DNA from: Bacteroidales bacterium
Lineage (GTDB): Bacteria; Bacteroidota; Bacteroidia; Bacteroidales; WCHB1-69
Assembly (NCBI GenBank): GCA_017613015.1
Contig: JAGAEQ010000077.1
Coordinates: 1-43,551 of the forward strand
Reading direction: 5' to 3'
Length of the DNA: 43,551 nt
Shown here piece by piece: positions 9,065-17,329 of this stretch. Each line of letters begins with the position of its first letter. The stretch's first letter is position 1. A model generated the notes under the pieces. That model made no database searches, was not told the DNA's origin, and saw only the letters and a program-made list of their open reading frames with translations. The translations under genes and the position numbers were made by a program.

Positions 9065-11020
9065 TTAAATTTCTTTCGCCAGTTCGGCCAGGTTCATGTT
9101 TCCTAAACCCATTGCACGGAGTTTTCCCATGATGCTGTTGATCCTGTCCTTGGGGCCGCTGTTTTTCCGGGCGGGGGAGAAGGCTTGTTTGGCCATCTCT
9201 TTTGCCTTGGAAAGCAGTTCTTTTTCAGACATTTTTTGGTATCCGACAGCTTTCAGCATGTCCGCAAACTCCATGTCGGGATGGGCGAACATCACAGCCA
9301 GCATCTTCTTGGCGATGGCGAAGTCCATGCCCTCCTGTTTCAGGAAGGCGAACAGCTTGGCGATACGGCAGGTGCAGAAAGGCAGGCATCCGTATTGGCC
9401 GTGGAGGTGCTTGAGGGTGTGGCCGAACAGCGTGCCCACGAATTTGGGAGCCGCGCCCGTTTCCTCCACAATCTGTTTGATGCGGGGGTAATGGTTGTAG
9501 GTGAAAATGTAGTCGAAGCAGTCTTCGGGAATGCCCCAGCGGGTGCATTGCACATAGCGTTCGGAAACTTCTTCAGGAATATTCTTGCGCAGATTTTCAA
9601 TGTATTCGTTGCTCAACGGAATGGGCGCAGAGTCGGTGTCGGGGTACATGCGGTCGGCACCCGGCAGCACGCGCTCGAAAATGGTGGTGGCGTCGTACAT
9701 GACCTTGCGGGTTTCGTTGGGCACTCCGTCAAACGTCATCAAAGCGCGTTCCTCAATGGTTCCCAAAGCCGTTTGCACATCGTCCTCCGGAGCCCAGAAA
9801 ATGATTTGGGCGTCCTCTTCGGTGGCGTGCATTTGGGCGCGCACCTGGTCAAACACATGGTCGCTGACCACATCGTCAATGTCTTCGCTGGTCGCCATGT
9901 TCGGACGCTCTAAGCAGGCAATCACTTTCAAGCGGCTGGCGAACTCATCGTAGAAGGGGCGGCCCGGCTGGCAGAAATGTGACAGCAGACCGGCGAACTT
10001 CGGCAGATTCACCGCGTAGAGCTTTTCCTTGCGGCCGATGGCGTCGGTAATCGGCGTGAAGTAGAATTTGTATTTTTTCGGATCCAGTTCCAAAACACCC
10101 ATCTTCCAGTCCTCTTTGCGGATGCGCTTTTTCAGCGTGTCGCGGATGGCGAGCAGAGCCCACTGGCGGAAGCATTCGTAATGGGTCACGTCCGGAATCC
10201 ATTTCGTGTGGGAAACGCCCTTGACCTCGATACGGGTGCCACCCTTGCAGCTGACGTTCACGTCCTGACGGCCCGCGCCTATGCCGGTGCGCACGCGTCC
10301 GGTGCTGCGGTTGAGGAATCGGATGTACTGTGCGGCTTCCCTGACCTCGTCCGGATTCATCAGTTCCGGTGCGGTGACGGTTTCAATTAACGGCATGCCC
10401 AGACGGTCGGTGCGGTAGATGCGCGTATGCCCGATGTCGGAGATTTCGCGGCAGGCGTCTTCCTCCACGCTGAGCTGGATCAGATGCACTTTCTTGTTTT
10501 TCAGAGAGATTTCCCCTTCCACACCCAGAATGGCCGTGCGTTGGAATCCCGTGGGGATGGAGCCGTCCAGGTACTGTTTGCGGGTCACATGCACTTCGCC
10601 CACAATGTTCAGCTTGGAGGCCAAGGCGATTTCCAAAGCGTATTGCAGGGCCTCCGGATTCAGCGGGAACGGAGGGGTGTCGTCCACGTCGTAGGTGCAG
10701 GCGGTTTTATGGGCAATACGGTAAACGATATTTTTCCGGGTCCGGAATTCCATCAGGGCGGTGCCGTCGTAGCCGCCCATTTCCGACAGTGTCGGGCGCA
10801 TGTGGCGGAGCAGTTCGGCATCGTACTGGTCCGGTTTCTGGAAAATGCCGGCCGGACAGTGGCAGAACAGTTTTTCTTTGGTGGCAAGTTGCTGGTGCAC
10901 TTCCAGTCCAGACATAAAACCGATACGGTCATAATCGGCCTGTGTGGCTTCCTTGCGGTCCACATACCCGATGGCCTTTTTGCTCAATTCGTAGTTCTCT
11001 TGCGGATTTATCGTTTTCAC
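9065..11020 (-). CDS. gatE: Glu-tRNA(Gln) amidotransferase subunit E (archaeal type)
   Basis: The 651-aa kinase/transferase subunit that binds Glu-tRNA(Gln), phosphorylates the glutamyl group and aminates it with ammonia from GatD. GatB-like cradle motifs start at GLEVHQQLATKEKLFCHCP (about residues 36-54). MPLIETVTAPELMNPDEVREA, VRTGIGAGRQDVNVSC and GTRIEVKGVSH follow; the family-specific insertion and C-terminal YqeY-like helical tail (GKLRAMGLGNMNLAELAKEI) are present. Length matches archaeal GatE (about 620 aa) plus a short N-terminal extension. I place the start at GTG 11020, because the open frame upstream has no plausible start and reads through a promoter-like TAATTTTG. The extension before the GatB-like motif could mean the real start is slightly different. 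Confidence 0.92.
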   Translation of the reverse strand: MKTINPQENYELSKKAIGYVDRKEATQADYDRIGFMSGLEVHQQLATKEKLFCHCPAGIFQKPDQYDAELLRHMRPTLSEMGGYDGTALMEFRTRKNIVYRIAHKTACTYDVDDTPPFPLNPEALQYALEIALASKLNIVGEVHVTRKQYLDGSIPTGFQRTAILGVEGEISLKNKKVHLIQLSVEEDACREISDIGHTRIYRTDRLGMPLIETVTAPELMNPDEVREAAQYIRFLNRSTGRVRTGIGAGRQDVNVSCKGGTRIEVKGVSHTKWIPDVTHYECFRQWALLAIRDTLKKRIRKEDWKMGVLELDPKKYKFYFTPITDAIGRKEKLYAVNLPKFAGLLSHFCQPGRPFYDEFASRLKVIACLERPNMATSEDIDDVVSDHVFDQVRAQMHATEEDAQIIFWAPEDDVQTALGTIEERALMTFDGVPNETRKVMYDATTIFERVLPGADRMYPDTDSAPIPLSNEYIENLRKNIPEEVSERYVQCTRWGIPEDCFDYIFTYNHYPRIKQIVEETGAAPKFVGTLFGHTLKHLHGQYGCLPFCTCRIAKLFAFLKQEGMDFAIAKKMLAVMFAHPDMEFADMLKAVGYQKMSEKELLSKAKEMAKQAFSPARKNSGPKDRINSIMGKLRAMGLGNMNLAELAKEI

Positions 11021-11085
11021 TATGGTAGATTTTAAATTGAATGTAAGTAAATTACAACTAAATTGAAAAGGATTGTTCAAACAGC

Positions 11086-11114
11086 CAAAATTATGAAATA
11101 ATCGCATACTAAAA
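11086..11114 (-). promoter_or_regulatory. Likely Bacteroidota promoter of gatED
   Basis: On the minus strand, the -7 box TAATTTTG (11093-11086) fits TAnnTTTG. A TTTT at 11114-11111 sits 17 bp upstream, in place of the usual TTTG -33 box. It would give a leader of about 60 bases before the GTG at 11020. The -33 match is weak. Confidence 0.4.
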
Positions 11115-11159
11115 GTGTTTTCCTGAAAAAAAATGTGCCACAAGGTAAAATCGGGCGGT

Positions 11160-11182
11160 TTTCCCTGTCTGCGGCAGGGAAA
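11160..11182. repeat. Perfect hairpin in the gatE / glycosyltransferase divergent region
   Basis: TTTCCCTG and CAGGGAAA pair as an 8-bp perfect stem with a 7-base loop. It lies between the two divergent promoters in the 225-bp gap between gatE and the membrane glycosyltransferase. It is not followed directly by a T-run on either strand, so a terminator is doubtful; a protein-binding site is equally possible. Confidence 0.4.
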
Positions 11183-11199
11183 GCTATCGTTTTTTAAAC

Positions 11200-11207
11200 T
11201 ATTTTTG
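11200..11207 (+). promoter_or_regulatory. Possible -7 box for the membrane glycosyltransferase
   Basis: TATTTTTG matches TAnnTTTG, 38 bp ahead of the ATG at 11246. I see no good TTTG at the -33 distance, so this is a half-site only. Confidence 0.35.
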
Positions 11208-11245
11208 CATGCAAGGACAAACGCAAAGGGAAGAGGCGAAACGCC

Positions 11246-12937
11246 ATGAGTATGAACGTGAAACGGCTGATGCGAAGAACGGGTGACGGAAAATTTGGCG
11301 GCTTGGAGGGTCTGGCGGCCTTGTTGCTTGTCGTGGCGGCAGGGCTGTGGGTACAGTTCCGCTACATGAACGAATTTCCCGCCTTTGTCCATGCCTGGGC
11401 GCAGGATGACCGTTATGCGCTGGCCATAGGTTTCCTTTCCAACGGTTTTGACTTGTTTCATCCGGAGACCATGCTGTACAACAAGCAGTTTCCGGGATGG
11501 TGGGAGGTGGCTTCCCTCTCAACGGTCACGGCGGTGGATTTTCCCCTGCACGAATACGTGGTGGCGGTTTGGATGAAACTTTTAGGCACGACCTCCCCTT
11601 GGGTGTTCCGCTGCTGGACGCTGCTTTGCAGTGTGGCGGGCCTGTTTTTCCTATACAAGCTCGCACGCATGCTCACCGGGAGTTTCCTGAAATCCTTGCT
11701 GTTGGTGGGAATGGCCATGACCGCTCCCGTGTACGCCTATTATTTCAACGGCTTTCTTCCCGGCATACCGGCCTTTGCTTTTGGGGTCACCGGCCTGTGG
11801 GCCTACCTGCGCTTCGTCCGTTCGGGCGGGCGGCGGTTTTTTGATGCCGGTGTCGCTTGCATCACCTTGGCGATGCTGATGCGCACCACCTTTGCCATCG
11901 AATGGGTTGCGGTGCTGTGCTTTGAGTTGTTGCGGATGTGGCGCAAGGAAAGCCTTTTGTGCCGGGAGCTGCCTGTCTGGCTGCTTTCCTTGGCCTGCTT
12001 TGCGGCCTGTTTTCTTTGGAACCGCCATCTGCGGTTGGAAAACGGCTCCCTGTTCCTGAACGCGCTGATGCCGCCGAAAAGTGTGGCGGAGGCGGAGTCC
12101 CTGCTTTCGGACACCTGGAGCAATTGGGGAAAACAGTATTTTCAACCTTTGCAATACCTTGTGTTTGTTTTGCTTGCTTTGTGTGCGGCAATCAGGGGAG
12201 TCTTGCACCGGCGGCAGGCCCGAGCGGCCGGATTGGATGGCGGAGAAGGGAAGCGGCCGGTGCCTTTGGGACTGTTCGTCGGGATTTACCTGTTCGGCTG
12301 CCTATTGTTCGCCCTTGCTATGATGCAGCAACTGCCCCATCACGACTATTATTTTATAGATACCTTCTTTTTGCCCTTGTTGCTGGGGTGCGCCCTGCTG
12401 CTTGGTAACTTGCCCGTGGCCCGCAAACGGACGCTTCGCCTGGCCGGAGCGTTTGCGGTGTGTGCGCTTTTCCTACTGATGCTGCGGCAAGTACGTGTCA
12501 CCCAGCAGGAAAGGCGGTGGCCGGGGGATCAGGCGTACCAGACCTACCTTCATTTTCAGGGGGCGGATGCGTTTTTGGATTCGCTGCACGTGCCTGCGGA
12601 GGCGAAAATCCTTTCCTTGTACGCCTATCCGCAGAACGGGCCTTTCATTCAGATGCGGCGCAAGGGCTATAGCGTCATGTGGGACAAGGAAAGTCTTGTC
12701 CGGGCGGCTTTTCAATGGGATTTCGCCTACATAGTGGTGGAAAATGCCGTTGTCCGGGAGCATTTTGAGGAGCGCAAGGAAGTTTTGAGCCGCTTGCACC
12801 GTATTGCGGACAACGGACGCATCGCGTTGTGCTCCCTGTCGGATTCGCTGTGCTGTGCCTCCCCCGAAGCCTTTTTCGCGGAAGGGGAATTATTCCCGGA
12901 CAAAACGTTTGCGGAAGATGCGGTCTCCGCACTGTAG
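11246..12937 (+). CDS. Polytopic membrane protein, probable GT-C (family 39-like) glycosyltransferase
   Basis: A 563-aa inner-membrane protein with about ten to twelve hydrophobic helices (for example LEGLAALLLVVAAGLWVQF, FLYKLARMLTGSFLKSLLLV) and a soluble C-terminal third. The first periplasmic loop has acidic residues after helix one (HAWAQDDRYALAIGF), the place where GT-C enzymes of the ArnT/PMT type bind metal and polyprenyl-phosphate sugar. The C-terminal region (SLYAYPQNGPF, YSVMWDKESL) resembles the soluble end of such proteins. The donor and acceptor cannot be read. ATGs at 11246 and 11252 are both possible. Its last 48 bp overlap the 3' end of the converging T9SS protease gene. Family inference is moderate. 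Confidence 0.7.
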   Translation: MSMNVKRLMRRTGDGKFGGLEGLAALLLVVAAGLWVQFRYMNEFPAFVHAWAQDDRYALAIGFLSNGFDLFHPETMLYNKQFPGWWEVASLSTVTAVDFPLHEYVVAVWMKLLGTTSPWVFRCWTLLCSVAGLFFLYKLARMLTGSFLKSLLLVGMAMTAPVYAYYFNGFLPGIPAFAFGVTGLWAYLRFVRSGGRRFFDAGVACITLAMLMRTTFAIEWVAVLCFELLRMWRKESLLCRELPVWLLSLACFAACFLWNRHLRLENGSLFLNALMPPKSVAEAESLLSDTWSNWGKQYFQPLQYLVFVLLALCAAIRGVLHRRQARAAGLDGGEGKRPVPLGLFVGIYLFGCLLFALAMMQQLPHHDYYFIDTFFLPLLLGCALLLGNLPVARKRTLRLAGAFAVCALFLLMLRQVRVTQQERRWPGDQAYQTYLHFQGADAFLDSLHVPAEAKILSLYAYPQNGPFIQMRRKGYSVMWDKESLVRAAFQWDFAYIVVENAVVREHFEERKEVLSRLHRIADNGRIALCSLSDSLCCASPEAFFAEGELFPDKTFAEDAVSAL

Positions 12938-15148
12938 TTGGAGAAGGTACATGCCGGAAGGAAGGCCGGAAAGTTCCAAATCGATGTCGTTTCCGCGCAT
13001 TTCCCAGCTTTTCAGTTTGCGTCCGTCCATGGCAAACAGCACAATGTGGCAGTCTCCGGGCCAAGCGGGGGCTATCCGCAGGTGCAGCCTGTCCGAACAG
13101 GGGTTGGGGTAGAGCGTCACAAGGGGTTGCGCGGCGGTTTCCGGGCGTTTTGGCAGGGTCGTGGCACTGTCAATGCAGAAACGTAGGCTGTCCTTGTAGC
13201 CGAAATCCATGCCGGAGGCGATGCACTGTTCCTGTAGGTACAAATAATAAAAGCCTTGGTAATAGCCTTCCCTTCCCGTAAGCCCGTCCCCGTTCGCGTC
13301 CCGGATGACAAAATCGTAGCAGCCTTCCGCTAAGCAGAAGGTGTCGGCATAGGTGGTGAGGAAATGCAGTCCCTCCGGCTGCCGGGCGATGATATTTCCT
13401 TGTGCGTCTTTAAGTTCCCACTGGGTTTGCTCGGGATAATAGTCCGTTTTGACGCGCCAATGCACTTGGGTGCCGCGCTGGTAGGTGAAGTGGCGGCAAA
13501 GGGTGTCGTTCGCGTGCTGCTTGTCCCCCTCCAAGGCAAGCCACACGCGCAAGCGGTGTGCGCCTTCGGAAAGGGCGTAGAGCGTGTCCAAGGTCAGGGT
13601 GTCGGTTTCCCCGTAGGCCCATTTCCCGGTCCGGAAAATGGTTTTAACTTCGCTTGAATCAATGGAATAGTGGATTTTCAGAGAAGAAATGCGCTGGTTT
13701 CCGTTGTTCATCCAAGCAATTTTCGGTCGGAGCTGCCGGCTGCATTGCCCCTGTTGCGGGGAAAGAATGGCAAGCAGCTGTGCGTCACACATATATACGG
13801 AAGAATCCGCGTCCAATCCGTCCAAAGCTGTGAGGCCGCTGCTGTCCGGGTCTAACCAGTCCCTCAACCGCCGGGATGCGGATTCCACTTGGCTGTTGTC
13901 CCAGGAATACGCCACTTTGCCGAACACGTCGTAGCCTTCGGTGTAGAGGCAGCTGGCCGTGCCGCCGTCCAATTGTCCGATCAGCTGTTTTTGGGGATTG
14001 AACAGCCCGCAGCCGGAAGACCCCCTTTCCGTGGTGCCTTTGCTCCAGTGGGGAACCTTCCAGTGGGTGCTGCCTTTATCCCCTTCATTGTCGCAAGGCT
14101 CAAGCGTTTGCGTGCAGACGGAGATTTTTTTCACGTCCCCGGAAGGGTGGTGTATGCAGACGGCGGAGTCCGCCGCGGTGTCGTTGCTGTTCCATCCGGC
14201 GTAGTATACCCGGTAATGCGCTGGTGGCTGCTGGCTGAGGCGGAGCAATGCGAAATCCGAATCGTAGTTTTTGGCCACGACGGTGGCCCCGCTGATGGCA
14301 TAGCCCTCTTGGAAGTTCAGGCTGCCGCAACTGTCGGCTTCACGCCCGAAGACAAACACGAGATTGGCCGCCTCTGCGTTGTTTAGGCAGTGGTAAGCTG
14401 TTAAAACATAAGGGGTTTTGTCTTGTCTGGTGTTGTTTATCAGGGTGCCGCTGCAAAGGATTTTGGTGCCGTTCAGTATCATGCACACCGCCCTTTTCAC
14501 GTCCTGAAAAGCCTCTCCCTCCTGGCAGCGGATGTCTATGTTGCAGAAGCCGGAGTTTCCGGTAGTCCCGTTTTGGAAGAAGAAATCCTTGTATCCGTGC
14601 ACGAGGGAGGAAAGGTGCAGCGCACCTTGGCGGTTTGCGCCCGCAGGCTCGTAATATTCCATGACAATGTGGCTTCCGGGCAGCAGGGGCGTGGCGAACG
14701 TCCCTCCCGGCAGGTTGTCTTTGGCCGAATAGGAGAGGAAAAAGGAGCTGTCGGCGGTGTACAGGTAGAGTTTGCCGCCTTCCGGCAGACGGAAGTAGTC
14801 GAACAGCAGATTGACGGAAAACGCTTGTTCGGAGCGCAGCCCCAGCCGCCACAGCCGGGCTCCGTCGGGCAGGTTCTCCCATTGTCCGGCATTGAGCGGG
14901 CTGAAATCCGCGGGCAGGGCGGTCCCGAAGGTGAATCCCCCGCTTTTGTCCGTGTCGGATTCCGTCGCCCGGAGCAGTAGGGCGTGGTCCACGGGCGGAA
15001 GCGTCTCCGTCGGGAAGGACGGGGAGACCGCGTGGCGGAAGCTGTAGGGAAGCCTGTCCTCCTGTCCCACGGCATGCAGGCACAGCACGCTGCAAAGCAG
15101 GCAGGCGGCTGTCCTTCGGAGGGAACGGAGGCGGGCAAGGTTTCTCAT
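12890..15148 (-). CDS. Trypsin-like (lysyl endopeptidase-like) serine protease with T9SS sorting domain
   Basis: A 752-aa secreted protease. After a signal peptide (RRTAACLLCSVLCLHAVGQ) and a ~190-residue N-terminal domain, an S1-type protease domain shows the triad: His in VLTAYHCLNN (about residue 253), Asp in NYDSDFALLRL (about 297), and Ser in GSSGCGLFNP (about 378). This resembles the Achromobacter lysyl-endopeptidase branch. Beta-sandwich modules follow. The last ~75 residues are a type A T9SS sorting domain (VTLYPNPCSDRLHLRI, SGLPSGMYLLQLQ), so it is probably exported by PorU/PorV encoded further right. The start ATG overlaps the rlmB stop by ATGA. The 3' end overlaps the converging gene by 48 bp. 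Confidence 0.88.
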   Translation of the reverse strand: MRNLARLRSLRRTAACLLCSVLCLHAVGQEDRLPYSFRHAVSPSFPTETLPPVDHALLLRATESDTDKSGGFTFGTALPADFSPLNAGQWENLPDGARLWRLGLRSEQAFSVNLLFDYFRLPEGGKLYLYTADSSFFLSYSAKDNLPGGTFATPLLPGSHIVMEYYEPAGANRQGALHLSSLVHGYKDFFFQNGTTGNSGFCNIDIRCQEGEAFQDVKRAVCMILNGTKILCSGTLINNTRQDKTPYVLTAYHCLNNAEAANLVFVFGREADSCGSLNFQEGYAISGATVVAKNYDSDFALLRLSQQPPAHYRVYYAGWNSNDTAADSAVCIHHPSGDVKKISVCTQTLEPCDNEGDKGSTHWKVPHWSKGTTERGSSGCGLFNPQKQLIGQLDGGTASCLYTEGYDVFGKVAYSWDNSQVESASRRLRDWLDPDSSGLTALDGLDADSSVYMCDAQLLAILSPQQGQCSRQLRPKIAWMNNGNQRISSLKIHYSIDSSEVKTIFRTGKWAYGETDTLTLDTLYALSEGAHRLRVWLALEGDKQHANDTLCRHFTYQRGTQVHWRVKTDYYPEQTQWELKDAQGNIIARQPEGLHFLTTYADTFCLAEGCYDFVIRDANGDGLTGREGYYQGFYYLYLQEQCIASGMDFGYKDSLRFCIDSATTLPKRPETAAQPLVTLYPNPCSDRLHLRIAPAWPGDCHIVLFAMDGRKLKSWEMRGNDIDLELSGLPSGMYLLQLQCGDRIFRKRFVRE

Positions 15149-15891
15149 TGGCGTTGCTGGAGAATGGCGAATAAAAGAATGCCTGTCGCCACGGAAACGT
15201 TGAGGGATTGGATGTCTCCGGCCATGGGGATGACCACCTGGCGTTCGCACAAGGCGAGGTGGGCGGGCGCGATGCCTTCGCCTTCACTGCCCATGAGGAC
15301 ACAGAGGGGTTTGTCGTAGCGTTGGCTGTAATAGGGTGTTTGCGCCTTTTCCGTACAGGCGATGAGTTCAATGCCGCATTCCTTCAGGTAAAGCAGCACC
15401 TCCCGGATGTTGTCGTGACGGCACACCGGAATCTTGTGCAGGGCGCCGGAAGAGGCTTTCAGCGCGTCTTCGTTGATGCGCCCCGTGTTTTTGGCGGGAA
15501 TGATGATGGCGTCCACCCCGGCACAGACCGCCGTCCGGGCGATGGCGCCTATGTTGCGCACGTCCGTCACTTGGTCCAGGTATAGCAGGAAAGGTGTTTT
15601 CCCGTTTTCGTACAGATGCGGCACGATGTCGTAAACGCTTTCGTATTCGATGGGGGAGATCAGGCAGACCACGCCCTGATGGTTCTTGCGGGTGAAGCGT
15701 TGCAGCCGTTCAAAGGGGACGTGCTGGTAGGGGATGCCTTCTTCCCGAATCAGATGGAAAAGGGCCTTGAAGCTGTCCCCCTGCAAGCCTTTTTGCAGCA
15801 GGATGCGGTCAATGTTCTTGTGCTCGCGTATCGCCTCCAAAGTGGGGTGAATACCGTACAGTAACAGGTTGCTTTTGGGTTGCTTGTGCAT
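15145..15891 (-). CDS. rlmB: 23S rRNA (guanosine-2'-O)-methyltransferase RlmB-type, SPOUT family
   Basis: A 248-aa SPOUT methyltransferase that methylates a 2'-hydroxyl in 23S rRNA (G2251 in E. coli) in the cytoplasm. The N-terminal substrate-binding domain opens with LLLYGIHPTLEAIREHK. The catalytic domain shows all three SPOUT motifs: DQVTDVRNIGAIARTA, VLMGSEGEGIAP, and IPMAGDIQSLNVSVATGILL. Length is normal. The gene lies 9 bp after yicC, and its TGA overlaps the ATG of the secreted protease by 4 bp. TrmH-family paralogues share these motifs, so the exact target nucleotide is inferred. Confidence 0.93.
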   Translation of the reverse strand: MHKQPKSNLLLYGIHPTLEAIREHKNIDRILLQKGLQGDSFKALFHLIREEGIPYQHVPFERLQRFTRKNHQGVVCLISPIEYESVYDIVPHLYENGKTPFLLYLDQVTDVRNIGAIARTAVCAGVDAIIIPAKNTGRINEDALKASSGALHKIPVCRHDNIREVLLYLKECGIELIACTEKAQTPYYSQRYDKPLCVLMGSEGEGIAPAHLALCERQVVIPMAGDIQSLNVSVATGILLFAILQQRQ

Positions 15892-15900
15892 GGGCGGAGG

Positions 15901-16776
15901 TTAAAGGATGTTGGCTAATTGTTCCTTGATTTTCTCCAGTTCGTCTTTCATCCGCACGACCAGCTGCTGGATTTCCGCATGGCAGGCCTTGGAACCCAAG
16001 GTATTGATTTCCCGTCCGATTTCCTGTGTGATGAAGGACAGTTTTTTTCCGTTCTGCATTTCCTTCATTGTTTCCATGAAATAGGCGCAGTGTTTGCGGA
16101 GACGGACTTTCTCTTCGGTGAAATCTAATTTTTCCAGATAGAAGATGATTTCCTGCTCCAGACGGTTCTCGTCGAACTGCTGCCATTGGTCGCGGCTGTC
16201 GTTCAGCGATTTGTTCAGTCGTCCCCGGATTTGGTCAATGCGCTCGGACTCCATGGGTTCAATGGCATCCAAGTATTGCAGGATGAGGCGGATGCGCAAG
16301 GCAAAATCCTCGGCCAAGGCGGCCCCTTCCTCTTCCCGGCTCTTGGTGAGTTTGTTGCAGGCCTCCTGAATGCTTTGCCGCAGCTGTTCCCACAAAAGGT
16401 CGTCCAGTTCGAAGCGGGCGCTCTCGACAACTTCCGGCATCTTCATCACGATTTCCAGCAGGTTTCCCTTTTCACCCAGCGTTTCGGCTATGGATTTGAG
16501 TTCGTTATAATAACTGAAAATCAAATCTTTGTTCAGGCTTGCGCTACAGTTCCCGTTCTTTTTTTCAATGGAGATGACGCATTCCACTTTTCCCCTGCAC
16601 AAAGCGTTCATGACCAGCTGCCGGATTTCGTTCTCCTTCTCCTTTTCCTTGAGTTCGGGGGGAAGTTTCAGAATGAAGTCGAACTGCTTGGAGTTGATGC
16701 TTTTGATGTCAACGGTGAAATTCACGTCCTTGCCTTGGAGGGTGTGGCTTCCGAAGCCTGTCATGGATTGTAGCAT
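15901..16776 (-). CDS. yicC: YicC family endoribonuclease-like protein
   Basis: A 291-aa cytoplasmic protein of the YicC/YloC family; E. coli YicC has been linked to RNA turnover. It opens with LQSMTGFGS, the conserved family start, then VDIKSINSKQFDFILKLPPELKEKE. The C-terminal DUF1732 part ends in the family signature LSFITQEIGREINTLGSKACHAEIQ, with VVRMKDELEKIKEQLANIL at the end. Length matches the family (about 290 aa). It is 12 bp after rsmD and 9 bp before rlmB, so it sits in an RNA-processing operon. Confidence 0.94.
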   Translation of the reverse strand: MLQSMTGFGSHTLQGKDVNFTVDIKSINSKQFDFILKLPPELKEKEKENEIRQLVMNALCRGKVECVISIEKKNGNCSASLNKDLIFSYYNELKSIAETLGEKGNLLEIVMKMPEVVESARFELDDLLWEQLRQSIQEACNKLTKSREEEGAALAEDFALRIRLILQYLDAIEPMESERIDQIRGRLNKSLNDSRDQWQQFDENRLEQEIIFYLEKLDFTEEKVRLRKHCAYFMETMKEMQNGKKLSFITQEIGREINTLGSKACHAEIQQLVVRMKDELEKIKEQLANIL

Positions 16777-16788
16777 AGTGAAAGTTTT

Positions 16789-17328
16789 TTATAGGTTTTC
16801 TGCCAGAAAGCTGAAATGGACTCTGCCGTAGGAGCGGTGCTGGAAAAAATGGGGCTGGTCCTCAAAGGAAACGGAGGCCGGATGCTCGATGACCAAAAAA
16901 CCGTCCGGAAGCAGCAGCTTGTTTCCGAAAACCAGTTCCGGAATGCGCGGATAGGAATCCCAATCGTAGGGGGGGTCCGCGAAAATGATGTTGAAGCGTT
17001 GGGTGCAGCGTTCCAGAAAAGGCAGCACGTCTGCCCGAATGGCACGCATCTTGTCAAAATGCAGCTCCTGCGCCGTCTTGTTCATGAATTGCACGCAGGC
17101 GTTGTGTATGTCCACCGAAACCACCGACTGGGCCCCGCGCGCGGCGAACTCGTAGCTGATGTTTCCTGTTCCGGCGCACAAGTCCAGCACCCGCACGTTG
17201 TCAAAATAAAAATAATTGTTCAGGATGTTGAACAGGCTTTCTTTGGCCATGTCGGTCGTCGGTCGCACCGGCAATGTCTCCGGAGGATGCAGTTTCTTTC
17301 CTCTGTGGCTTCCGCAAATGATACGCAT
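16789..17328 (-). CDS. rsmD: 16S rRNA (guanine966-N2)-methyltransferase
   Basis: A 179-aa Rossmann-fold methyltransferase that uses S-adenosylmethionine to methylate G966 of 16S rRNA. The family opening MRIICGSHRGKKL and PTTDMAKESLFNIL is clear. The SAM site is VLDLCAGTGNISYEFAARGA (about residues 48-67), and the catalytic motif IV is FADPPYDW (about 114-121). Length is normal. It lies 1 bp after the DUF3822 gene and 12 bp before yicC. DUF3822 next to rsmD is a common Bacteroidota order. Confidence 0.95.
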   Translation of the reverse strand: MRIICGSHRGKKLHPPETLPVRPTTDMAKESLFNILNNYFYFDNVRVLDLCAGTGNISYEFAARGAQSVVSVDIHNACVQFMNKTAQELHFDKMRAIRADVLPFLERCTQRFNIIFADPPYDWDSYPRIPELVFGNKLLLPDGFLVIEHPASVSFEDQPHFFQHRSYGRVHFSFLAENL

Positions 17329-17329
17329 G

